Origin: Planctomycetota bacterium
Lineage (GTDB): Bacteria; Planctomycetota; UBA1135; GCA-002686595
DNA: 64,000 nt
Direction of reading: 5' to 3'
NCBI GenBank assembly: GCA_020638835.1
Contig: JACKHV010000002.1
Span: 653,134 to 717,133, forward strand
A program made the position numbers and the translations under genes. The notes beneath the pieces are model-generated. The model made no database searches. It was not told the DNA's origin and was given only the letters and a program-made list of their open reading frames with translations. This document shows positions 28,475 to 35,794 of this stretch, one piece after another; position 1 is the stretch's first letter; the number at the start of each line of letters is the position of its first letter.

Positions 28475-28490
28475 AATCCCTCTCGGGATT
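28475..28490 (-). promoter_or_regulatory. small hairpin in the ffh-rpsP gap
   Basis: AATCCC/GGGATT with a 4-base loop lies about 50 bases upstream of rpsP, in a 157-base gap. It could be a leader element or a weak terminator of ffh. Confidence 0.25.
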
Positions 28491-28581
28491 GAGAGCCGAA
28501 CAGGAAACAGAATCCCGAGCCGTCTGGCAAGCCCCGATGCGCCAGATTCCGCGCTTCCGGGCCGGGGGACGGCCCGTCCGC

Positions 28582-30183
28582 CTACTTGCGCTTCTGCTTG
28601 CGGCTCTTCTTGGGCTTCTTCTTGTCCTTGCGCTTCGAGCCGCTCTTGCGCGTGGCGGAGCTGCCGGACGGGCGCGCGCCGCCGCCCCCCATCATCGAAG
28701 CCAGCTCCGCCGGCGAGGGTCCCCCGCCACCGCCGAGCATGCTGCCGAGGCCGCCGATCCCCTGCTTCATCGCCCCGCCCAGGCTGCCGAGGCCCCCGAG
28801 CAGGCCGCCGCCCTCGCCCGAGGCGAGCTCGCCGCTGTCGGTCATCCCGCGCAGCGTGTCCTTCTTGGCCTTGGAGCCGAGGCCCGCGCCGAGCCCCAGC
28901 TTGCCGAGCTGCTTCATCATCTTCTTCATGTCCTTGAAGCGCTTCAGCAACTCGTTCACGGCGCCGACGTCCTGTCCGCAGCCGCGGGCGACGCGACGAC
29001 GACGGCTCATGTCGAGAACGTCGGGCTGCAGACGTTCGCGCGGCGTCATCGAGGTGAAGATCGCCTCGAGCCGGTTCATCTGCTTGTCGTCGACGTCGAT
29101 GTTCTTCGCCATCTCGCCCATGCCGGGCATCATCCCGAGCACCTTCTTCATGGGCCCGAGCTTCCGCATCATGCGCAGCTGCGCGAGCATGTCCTCGAGC
29201 GTGAAGCTGCCGAGCACGAGCTTCTCGTAGCTGGCCTGGGCCTCCTTCTCGCTGATCTGCTCCTGTGCCTGCTCGACGAGCGAGACGACGTCGCCCATGC
29301 CGAGGATGCGCCCCGCCATGCGCTCGGGGTGGAAGGCGTCGAGGTCGTCGATCTTCTCGCCGACGCCGACGAAGAGGATCGGGCAGCCCGTGACGGCCTT
29401 CAGCGAGACGGCCGCGCCGCCGCGCGCGTCGCCGTCCATCTTGGTCAGGATCACGCCCGAAAGCGCCAGACGCTGGTGGAACGACTTCGCCGAGTTGACG
29501 GCGTCCTGACCGGTCATCGCGTCGACGACCAGGATCTGGTCGTCGGGCTGCGTGACCTTCGCGATGTCCGCGACCTCGGTCATCAGCTCGTCGTCGACGT
29601 GCAGGCGACCGGCCGTGTCGAGGATCACGAGGTCGAAGCCCTTCGCCTTCGCGTACGCGACGCCTTGCTTGCAGACCTCGGGAGGCGTGACGCCTTCGAC
29701 GTGGAAGACTTCGACGCCGAGCTGGCGCCCGAGCACGCGCAGCTGTTCCACGGCCGCCGGCCGCTTCACGTCGGCCGCCACGAGCAGCGGACGCTTCTGG
29801 TGCTTGTCGCGCAGGCGCTTCGCCAGCTTCGCGCAGGTCGTCGTCTTGCCCGCGCCCTGCAGGCCGGCCATCAGCAGCACCGTCGGACCCGTCTTCGCGA
29901 ACGAGAGACGCGCGTCCTCCGGCCCCATCAGCTCGACGAGTTCCTGGTGAAAGGCGTGCGCGAACTGCTGCGACGGATCGACGCCCGCGAGCCGCTCGGC
30001 CCCCAGCGCCCGCTCCTTGACCCGCGCCGTCAGGTCCCGCGCGACCTGGAAGTGCACGTCCGCCTCGAGCAGCGCCTGACGAACGGCCCGCAGACCCTCC
30101 TCGACGTTCTCCTCCGTCAGCTCCTTGCGGCCGCGGAGGAAGGAGAAGGACTCGTTCAGACGCTGGGTGAGGGACTCGAACAT
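28582..30183 (-). CDS. ffh: signal recognition particle protein Ffh
   Basis: Ffh is the SRP GTPase that delivers membrane proteins co-translationally. The N domain leads into the G domain with GLQGAGKTTTCAKL, DTAGRLHVDDELM, TKMDGDARGG and GVGEKIDDL. The M domain has LGPMKKVLGMMPGM and the RNA-binding RRRRVARGCG. At 533 residues it is longer than usual: beyond the M domain there is a Gly/Met-rich region (residues ~440-510), then a lysine-rich tail ending in KKPKKSRKQKRK. ATG 30183 gives the standard MFESLTQRLN start. It is the first gene of the ffh-rpsP pair and divergent from the cytochrome gene. Confidence 0.97.
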   Translation of the reverse strand: MFESLTQRLNESFSFLRGRKELTEENVEEGLRAVRQALLEADVHFQVARDLTARVKERALGAERLAGVDPSQQFAHAFHQELVELMGPEDARLSFAKTGPTVLLMAGLQGAGKTTTCAKLAKRLRDKHQKRPLLVAADVKRPAAVEQLRVLGRQLGVEVFHVEGVTPPEVCKQGVAYAKAKGFDLVILDTAGRLHVDDELMTEVADIAKVTQPDDQILVVDAMTGQDAVNSAKSFHQRLALSGVILTKMDGDARGGAAVSLKAVTGCPILFVGVGEKIDDLDAFHPERMAGRILGMGDVVSLVEQAQEQISEKEAQASYEKLVLGSFTLEDMLAQLRMMRKLGPMKKVLGMMPGMGEMAKNIDVDDKQMNRLEAIFTSMTPRERLQPDVLDMSRRRRVARGCGQDVGAVNELLKRFKDMKKMMKQLGKLGLGAGLGSKAKKDTLRGMTDSGELASGEGGGLLGGLGSLGGAMKQGIGGLGSMLGGGGGPSPAELASMMGGGGARPSGSSATRKSGSKRKDKKKPKKSRKQKRK

Positions 30184-30409
30184 GTGCGGTGGAGGGGCTC
30201 GGGGGGCGAAGAGTCTAACGTCGGGCGCGGGGCGGCAGCGCTCTGGAAATCACGCTTCGGCGCGCCGGCGAGGCCCGGCAAGGCCACGGCACGCCCCTTG
30301 GGTGGGCTCGCCGAGGCGATTTCGTCTCCGGATCGTCACCTGAGCCACTTCTCGATATATCCTGATCTTGTTATCGCCTTGCTTGGCGCCCCCCGGATTC
30401 CAGTCCATC

Positions 30410-30414
30410 AGGAG
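30410..30414 (+). promoter_or_regulatory. ribosome binding site of the pentahaem cytochrome
   Basis: AGGAG lies eight bases before the ATG at 30423, a good Shine-Dalgarno that fixes the start. Upstream, the sequence around 30350-30375 is the most AT-rich in the divergent gap (it includes GATATATCC), so the promoter is probably there. Confidence 0.6.
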
Positions 30415-30422
30415 TACCACTC

Positions 30423-32078
30423 ATGCACGTTCCTTCCACCCGTCGCCGCTGGCTCGTCGGCAGCTTGGTCCTCGGACTCGGCAGCTTCGCGATCGCCGAG
30501 ATCGTGCCCACCACCTTGCGCGACTTCCGCCTCTCCGGCACCCAGATCGGCGACGTCGCACCCGACCTCCTGGGCGAGTCGTACACCTGCTCCGCTTGCC
30601 ACGGATACTTCGACGCGGAACACAGTCCGTACGACAGCTGGAAAGGCAGCCTGATGGCGCTCGCCGGCAAGGACCCCTTGTTCTTCGCCCAGATGACCAC
30701 GGCGGAACAAGACGTCACGAACGTCAGCTACTTCTGCCTGCGTTGTCACGTTCCGAACACCTTCGTGACGGGTTCGGCGTACGCCGGCATCGACGCGCAG
30801 CTCTCCGACCTCGACAAGGACGGCGTCTCTTGCCACTTCTGCCACACGATGGTCGATCCGATCTACAAGCCCGGCATCAGCCCGCCGGAGGACGTCGCGG
30901 TGCTCGCCGGTCTGACGCACGTACCCCAGTTCTACGGGAACGCGATGTTCGTGCTCGATCCTTCCGGACTGCGGCGGGGGCCGTACGACGACGCGATCCC
31001 TCCGCACCAAGCGATCCAGTCGCCCTTCCACAAGTCGGGCGACTTCTGCGGTACCTGCCACGACGTCGGCAACGTCGCGACGACGCGCCAGCCCGATGGT
31101 AGCTACACCTACAACCAGATCGAGACGCGGACCCCCACCGAGGACCTCGCGGAGCTCTTCCCGCTCGAGCGCACCTACACCGAGTGGAAGCTCTCGGACT
31201 TCGCGAACGGCGGCGTCGACATGGGGGGTCGCTTCGGTGGCGACGGTCCGACTCTGATCCAGACCTGCCAGGACTGCCACATGCCGACCGTCTCCGCGCA
31301 GGGTGCCAGCGGTGGCCCTCTCCGCAGCGACATCAAGCGTCACGACTTCGCCGGGGCTTCGGCGTGGGTGCTCGACATCATCGACGTCTACGCGCAAGCC
31401 ATCGGTGACAGCGACGTCGACTCCTCCGCGGTCGCGGTCGCGAAGGACAAGGCCGTCGCGATGCTGGAGAAGGCCGCGGACCTCAAGCTGCGCGTCGTCG
31501 GGGACCAACTCAACGTGCGCGTCATCAACCAGTCGGGGCACAAGATCCCCACGGGTCACATCGAGGGCCGACGCATCTGGGTCAACGTCCGCTTCTTCGA
31601 CGAGAACAACCTGCTCGTCGGCGAGTATGGACACTACGACTACCCGACGGCGCACCTCGACGAGGCTTCGACGACCGTCTACGAGATGCACGTCGGTATC
31701 TCCGAGTACGCGTCCGGCGTCACCGGCTTGCCGGCCGGGGTGACGACGCACATGTCACTCGCCAACACGATCGAGAAGGACAACCGCATCCCGCCGCGGG
31801 GCTTCGACAACGCCACCTACGAGGCCGCCGGGGCGCCGGCGGTCGGCACGATCTACGCCGACGGACAGCACTGGCACGACACGCAGTTCACGATCCCCGC
31901 GGGGGCGGCACGCGCCAAGGTCCGGCTGTACTACCAGACGGTGACGCGGCACTACATCGAGGCCTTGCGCGACGCCAACGTCACCGACCACTGGGGGCGC
32001 ACGCTCTACCGACTGTGGCTCGCGACGGGCAAGTGCGCTCCGATCCTGATGACCTCGGCCACGCTGCAGATCGAGTAA
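30423..32078 (+). CDS. exported pentahaem c-type cytochrome
   Basis: The 551-residue protein has a signal sequence (RRRWLVGSLVLGLGSFAIA) and five CXXCH haem-binding motifs: CSACH 56-60, CLRCH 105-109, CHFCH 137-141, CGTCH 209-213 and CQDCH 282-286. All five lie in the N-terminal half; the C-terminal ~260 residues are haem-free and look beta-rich, possibly a partner or substrate domain. By family it moves electrons in the periplasm. Isolated histidines, such as HKIPTGHIEGRR, could be distal ligands. The redox partner and substrate are unknown. It is a single-gene unit, bounded by a divergent gap and a long hairpin downstream. Confidence 0.88.
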   Translation: MHVPSTRRRWLVGSLVLGLGSFAIAEIVPTTLRDFRLSGTQIGDVAPDLLGESYTCSACHGYFDAEHSPYDSWKGSLMALAGKDPLFFAQMTTAEQDVTNVSYFCLRCHVPNTFVTGSAYAGIDAQLSDLDKDGVSCHFCHTMVDPIYKPGISPPEDVAVLAGLTHVPQFYGNAMFVLDPSGLRRGPYDDAIPPHQAIQSPFHKSGDFCGTCHDVGNVATTRQPDGSYTYNQIETRTPTEDLAELFPLERTYTEWKLSDFANGGVDMGGRFGGDGPTLIQTCQDCHMPTVSAQGASGGPLRSDIKRHDFAGASAWVLDIIDVYAQAIGDSDVDSSAVAVAKDKAVAMLEKAADLKLRVVGDQLNVRVINQSGHKIPTGHIEGRRIWVNVRFFDENNLLVGEYGHYDYPTAHLDEASTTVYEMHVGISEYASGVTGLPAGVTTHMSLANTIEKDNRIPPRGFDNATYEAAGAPAVGTIYADGQHWHDTQFTIPAGAARAKVRLYYQTVTRHYIEALRDANVTDHWGRTLYRLWLATGKCAPILMTSATLQIE

Positions 32079-32102
32079 GCAGCCGGCGGATCGGAGAACT
32101 AC

Positions 32103-32179
32103 GGTACCGCGCTCGGTTCTTCGGGCCTCTGTCGCCAGCTCCTTCGGCGATGGAAGCCCGGAGAATCGAGCGCGGTATC
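32103..32179. terminator. long hairpin between the cytochrome and murA (GGTACC family)
   Basis: Arms 32103-32129 and 32153-32179 pair over 27 positions with one true mismatch and three G-U wobbles as plus-strand RNA. The loop holds a further small stem (TCGCC/GGCGA). It starts 25 bases after the cytochrome stop, and its far arm runs into the murA stop codon. The 12 bases TACGGTACCGCG at its start recur at 63942. Confidence 0.7.
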
Positions 32180-33480
32180 TAGACCCCGTCTTCGTCCTTC
32201 TCGCGCCGGATGACGGCCCCCATCGGGCGCAGCCGTTCCTCGATCAACTCGTACCCGCGGTCGATGTGATACACGCGGTGGATGTGCGTCTCCCCGTCCG
32301 CCACGAGTCCCGCGAGCACCAGCGCCGCCGAAGCGCGCAGATCCGACGCCGTCACCGGCGCGCCCGACAACCGCTCGCTCCCGCGCACGATCGCCGTGCT
32401 CTCCTGCCGCCGGATCTCCGCGCCGAGCCGCGCGAGCTCGGGCAGGTGCATGTAGCGATCCGGGTAGATCCGCTCCGTGATCACGCTGATCCCGTCGGCC
32501 ATCGTCATCAGCGCCATCCACTGCGCCTGCAAGTCGGTCGGGAATCCGGGATACGCGTGCGTCGTGACGTCCGTCGCGCGCGGGCGCTGCGCCGGGTCGC
32601 GCGGGTCGTACGCTTGGGTCTCGAGCCAATCCGGGCCCACCTCGAGCGGAACGTGCGCGTCGCGCAGGCGCTCCGTCAGCACCGACAGATGATCCGAGCG
32701 ACAACCTTCGACGCGCACGCGTCCACCCGTCATCGCACCGGCGATCAGGTAGGTCCCCGCCTCGATGCGGTCGGGGATCACGTTCCAGGTCGCGCCCGAG
32801 AGGCTCTCGACGCCCTCGACGACGACACGGGGCGAGCCGAGCCCCTCGATCTTCGCGCCCATCGCGATCAAGCAGCGCCCGAGGTCCTCGACCTCCGGCT
32901 CGCATGCCGCGCCGTGGATCACCGAGCGACCCTTCGCGAGCGTCGCGGCCATCATCACGTTCGCCGTGCCCAGCACCGTCGAGCCGAAGGCCGTCCCGAG
33001 GAACAGCTCCGCGCCGCGCAGCCCGTCCTTCGGCGCCTCAGCGACGACGTAGCCGTGCTCGATGCGCACCTTCGCGCCCAGGGCCTCGAAGCCGCGCAGG
33101 TGCGCGTCGATCGGACGCACGCCGAAGACGCAGCCGCCCGGCAGGCTGACCTGCGCCTCGCCTGTGCGCGCCAGCAGCGGCCCGAGGATGCAGACCGAGC
33201 CGCGCATGCGCCGGACGTGTTCCCAGCCGGCGTGGCTCGAGAGATCGGCGGGAGCGCGCACGCTCACCGAGCCGTCGTCGTCGCGCTGCGTCTCGCAGCC
33301 GAGTTCCCCCAGCACGGAGAGCATGGTGCGCACGTCGGAGAGGCGCGGGGCGTTCGGGACGACCAGCGGCTGGTCGGTGAGCAGCGCCGCCGCCAGCACC
33401 GGCAGGACCGCGTTCTTGGCCCCGCAGACCCGCACCGCCCCCTCCAGCCGATGCCCCCCCTCGACGACTAGCTTGTCCAA
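32179..33480 (-). CDS. murA: UDP-N-acetylglucosamine 1-carboxyvinyltransferase MurA
   Basis: MurA makes the first committed step of peptidoglycan synthesis. At 433 residues, its signatures are VCGAKNAVLPVLAAALL (Lys22) and SLPGGCVFGVRPIDAHLRG, whose Cys117 is the catalytic and fosfomycin-targeted residue. Later motifs are VIPDRIEAGTYLIAGAMTGG and DLRASAALVLAGLVADG. The start is TTG 33480, supported by AGGAGG at 33488-33493, seven bases upstream. The gene is divergent from the alpha-CTD/TPR gene. Having Cys rather than Asp at this site predicts fosfomycin sensitivity of the enzyme itself. Confidence 0.97.
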   Translation of the reverse strand: MDKLVVEGGHRLEGAVRVCGAKNAVLPVLAAALLTDQPLVVPNAPRLSDVRTMLSVLGELGCETQRDDDGSVSVRAPADLSSHAGWEHVRRMRGSVCILGPLLARTGEAQVSLPGGCVFGVRPIDAHLRGFEALGAKVRIEHGYVVAEAPKDGLRGAELFLGTAFGSTVLGTANVMMAATLAKGRSVIHGAACEPEVEDLGRCLIAMGAKIEGLGSPRVVVEGVESLSGATWNVIPDRIEAGTYLIAGAMTGGRVRVEGCRSDHLSVLTERLRDAHVPLEVGPDWLETQAYDPRDPAQRPRATDVTTHAYPGFPTDLQAQWMALMTMADGISVITERIYPDRYMHLPELARLGAEIRRQESTAIVRGSERLSGAPVTASDLRASAALVLAGLVADGETHIHRVYHIDRGYELIEERLRPMGAVIRREKDEDGV

Positions 33481-33487
33481 CCTCGTG

Positions 33488-33493
33488 CCTCCT
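33488..33493 (-). promoter_or_regulatory. ribosome binding site deciding the TTG start of murA
   Basis: AGGAGG (minus strand) lies seven bases before TTG 33480. No ATG or GTG lies nearby in frame with the conserved N-terminus. Confidence 0.7.
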
Positions 33494-33554
33494 GGCTTCC
33501 TACGACCGACGCGGGCCCAACGGGCTCATCCCGAGGCGAAGGTAGCGACCGGGG

Positions 33555-33657
33555 AGGTACCGAACCAGGTACATCTCCACACCCCCCGCAGGATCGGAAT
33601 CGGCCTCGCCGACCCCGTTCCTGCGGGGTGTGTGGAGATGTACCTGGTTCGGTACCT
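33555..33657. repeat. 39-bp near-perfect inverted repeat with 25-bp spacer
   Basis: Arms 33555-33593 and 33619-33657 match at 38 of 39 positions. Each arm also contains a small palindrome (GTACC-GAACCA-GGTAC), so it can fold alone. It lies between divergent genes, where a terminator is not expected. It shares the GGTACC core with the hairpins at 32103 and 63942. Confidence 0.85.
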
Positions 33658-33793
33658 AGGTTGACGAGGACGGCTCGCCCTCTCTATGATTCGCGATCTT
33701 GCGCCCAGCGGACCGAAGTCTCCGAGGGCGCCCTGTTCCCGACGCATCCGCGCGGACGGAACGATCCTCCGCGACCCACCACGCGCGCACGAG

Positions 33794-35158
33794 ATGAGCG
33801 ACGGCACGACCGCCACCGAAACCGAAGTCCGCGACTCCGCGAGCTTCAACATCCACTCCGATCCGATCCCCAGCTTCGGCTCCCTGCAAGCCGCGCGGGC
33901 CGACATCTTCCAGCGCGAGCGCAAGCTGCACGGCTTCAGCGACGTGGTCTCCGGGATGTCGGACTCGGGCGAAGAAGGACGCCGCAAGGGCCTCGGCCTG
34001 TGGATGGTCGGGCGCTACGACGAAGCCGCGAAGATCCTCGCCGACTACCAGGGCGACGACGTCGCGGCCTTCACCTGCGCGAACGCGCTGACCAGCCTGC
34101 GCCGCTTCAAGGACGCCGCCCCGGTGTTCAAGCAGCTCTCCGACAAGTACGGCGACGAACCGCGTCCGCGCGCCGGTTGGCTCGAAGCCCTGCTCGAGGA
34201 AGACCTCGCCGCCGGCAAGGAAGGCGAAGAAGCGATCGGCCGCTGCGCCAAGGGCTGGGCCGAAGCGCCGGAGTCCTTCCAGAAGAGCGCCGAGGGCAAG
34301 TACCTCTCGGGTCGCATGGCCGAGTGCCGCCGCGACTGGGACGCCGCGCTCGAGTCCTACGCCGCCGCGCGCGACATCGACCCCTCGCACCGCACCAACC
34401 TCTTCCACCTCGCGCACCTCGCCGAGCGCCACGGACACGACGAACTCGCGCTCGAGTGCTACGAAGTGCTGCTCAGCATGCTGCCGCTCGACAAGCGCGT
34501 GCTGATGAACCTCGGCGTTCTGTACGAGGACCTCGGCCGCGACCAAGAAGCCGCCGCGTGCTACGACACTGTCGTGCGCGCCGACGCCCGTGACCCGCGC
34601 GCCCGCCTCTTCCTCGAAGACGCGCGCGCCGGCATGGACATGTACTACGACGAGGACATGGAGCGGAAGGAAGACCGCCTCAACCAGATCCTGCGCATCC
34701 CGATCACCGACTTCGAGCTGTCGGTGCGCGCGCGGAACTGCCTCAACAAGATGAACATCCTGTCGCTGGGCGACCTCGTCCGGAAGACGGAGCAGGAACT
34801 GCTCTCCTACAAGAACTTCGGCGAGACCTCGCTGAACGAGATCAAGGAGATCCTCGGCTCCAAGGGCCTGCGCCTCGGCATGGCCCGCGAAGAAGCCGTC
34901 GCCAGCATCGAGTCGACGCGCCAGCGCTACACGACGGGCGAGAACGTCGAAGCGATGAACCTGCCGCTGTCCGACCTCGAACTCTCGATCCGCGCGCGCC
35001 GCACGGTCGAGTCGCTCGGCTGCCTGACGCTCGGCGACATCGTGCAGCACTCCGAGGACGAGCTGCTCGGCATGCCGAACTTCGGCGTGACCTCGCTGCA
35101 GGAACTCAAGGAGAAGCTGACCGAACGCGGCCTCGCCTTGAAGTCCAAGGAGAGCTGA
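33794..35158 (+). CDS. TPR protein with two RNA polymerase alpha-CTD-like domains
   Basis: The 454-residue protein has TPR-like helices over residues ~60-280 (for example ALESYAAARDIDP and VLMNLGVLYEDLGRDQEAAACY). Two alpha-CTD-like domains follow, at 301-362 and 388-449. The first matches the E. coli alpha-CTD closely (FELSVRARNCLNKM, LGDLVRKTEQELL, NFGETSLNEIKEIL). It keeps the residues equivalent to R265, N268, C269, G296, S299 and E302, but not K298 (Thr). The second keeps R265 and G296 but has Arg for N268. It may bind promoter DNA or polymerase partners; the role is unproven. I chose ATG 33794; 33686 is an in-frame alternative. ruvA follows six bases later. Confidence 0.88.
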   Translation: MSDGTTATETEVRDSASFNIHSDPIPSFGSLQAARADIFQRERKLHGFSDVVSGMSDSGEEGRRKGLGLWMVGRYDEAAKILADYQGDDVAAFTCANALTSLRRFKDAAPVFKQLSDKYGDEPRPRAGWLEALLEEDLAAGKEGEEAIGRCAKGWAEAPESFQKSAEGKYLSGRMAECRRDWDAALESYAAARDIDPSHRTNLFHLAHLAERHGHDELALECYEVLLSMLPLDKRVLMNLGVLYEDLGRDQEAAACYDTVVRADARDPRARLFLEDARAGMDMYYDEDMERKEDRLNQILRIPITDFELSVRARNCLNKMNILSLGDLVRKTEQELLSYKNFGETSLNEIKEILGSKGLRLGMAREEAVASIESTRQRYTTGENVEAMNLPLSDLELSIRARRTVESLGCLTLGDIVQHSEDELLGMPNFGVTSLQELKEKLTERGLALKSKES

Positions 35159-35164
35159 CCACCC

Positions 35165-35752
35165 GTGTACGAGTACCTCGACGGCGAGGTGTCCATGCGT
35201 GCTCCCGCGCGCGTGGTGCTCGATGTCGCGGGTGTCGGATACGACCTGCTCGTGCCGATCGGCGCGGCGATCCCCGCGAGCGGCAAGGCGCGCGTCTACA
35301 CGCACCTCGTCGTGCGGGAGGACGCGCACACCCTGTACGGCTTCGGCGCGCGCCGCGCCCGCGACCTGTTCCGCCTGCTGCTCAAGGTGCGCGGCGTAGG
35401 ACCGACGATGGCGCTCGCCATCCTCTCGGGCCTCTCGCCCGACGAACTGGTCGAAGCCGTGCTGGCCGGTGACGCTGCATCGCTGACGCGCGCGAAGGGC
35501 GTCGGCAAGAAGACCGCCGACCAGATCCTGCTCGACCTCGCCGACAAGGCCGCGGCCTGGTCGGTCGACGAAGCCCTCACGACTCCCGGCGCGAGCCGAG
35601 AGTCGCGGGGCGAAGCCACGATCGAGGACGCCGTCGGCGCGCTCCTCGCGCTCGGCTTCAAGGAGAAGGAAGCCCGCAAGAACGTCGAACGCGCCGCGAC
35701 CGAGGTCGACTCGAAGGACCTCGAAGCGCTCGTTCGTGTCGCCCTGCGCTGA
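35165..35752 (+). CDS. ruvA: Holliday junction branch migration protein RuvA
   Basis: RuvA binds Holliday junctions and loads RuvB. At 195 residues it has the N-terminal OB domain (MYEYLDGEVSMRAPARVVLDVAGVGYDLLVP), helix-hairpin-helix motifs (LLKVRGVGPTMALAIL and LTRAKGVGKKTADQILLDL) and the C-terminal RuvB-binding three-helix domain (AVGALLALGFKEKEARKNVE). The start is GTG 35165, six bases after the upstream stop, so the two genes share a message. No ruvB or ruvC lies in the window. Confidence 0.96.
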   Translation: MYEYLDGEVSMRAPARVVLDVAGVGYDLLVPIGAAIPASGKARVYTHLVVREDAHTLYGFGARRARDLFRLLLKVRGVGPTMALAILSGLSPDELVEAVLAGDAASLTRAKGVGKKTADQILLDLADKAAAWSVDEALTTPGASRESRGEATIEDAVGALLALGFKEKEARKNVERAATEVDSKDLEALVRVALR

Positions 35753-35794
35753 GCTCCGCGCTCGGCGAACCGCACTGAATCCGACGCCGCCGAG

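Larger units (their letters stand above)
33481..33793. other. 313-base divergent intergenic region (murA / alpha-CTD-TPR gene)
   Basis: It holds the murA Shine-Dalgarno and the large inverted repeat at 33555-33657. The 136 bases that follow carry an open frame continuous with the next gene from 33686, which I do not think is translated. I see no clear promoter boxes. Confidence 0.6.

Noticed and set aside
33555..33657. Invertible promoter switch
   Set aside because: A 25-base spacer is far too short for known invertible segments, and no site-specific recombinase gene is in the window.
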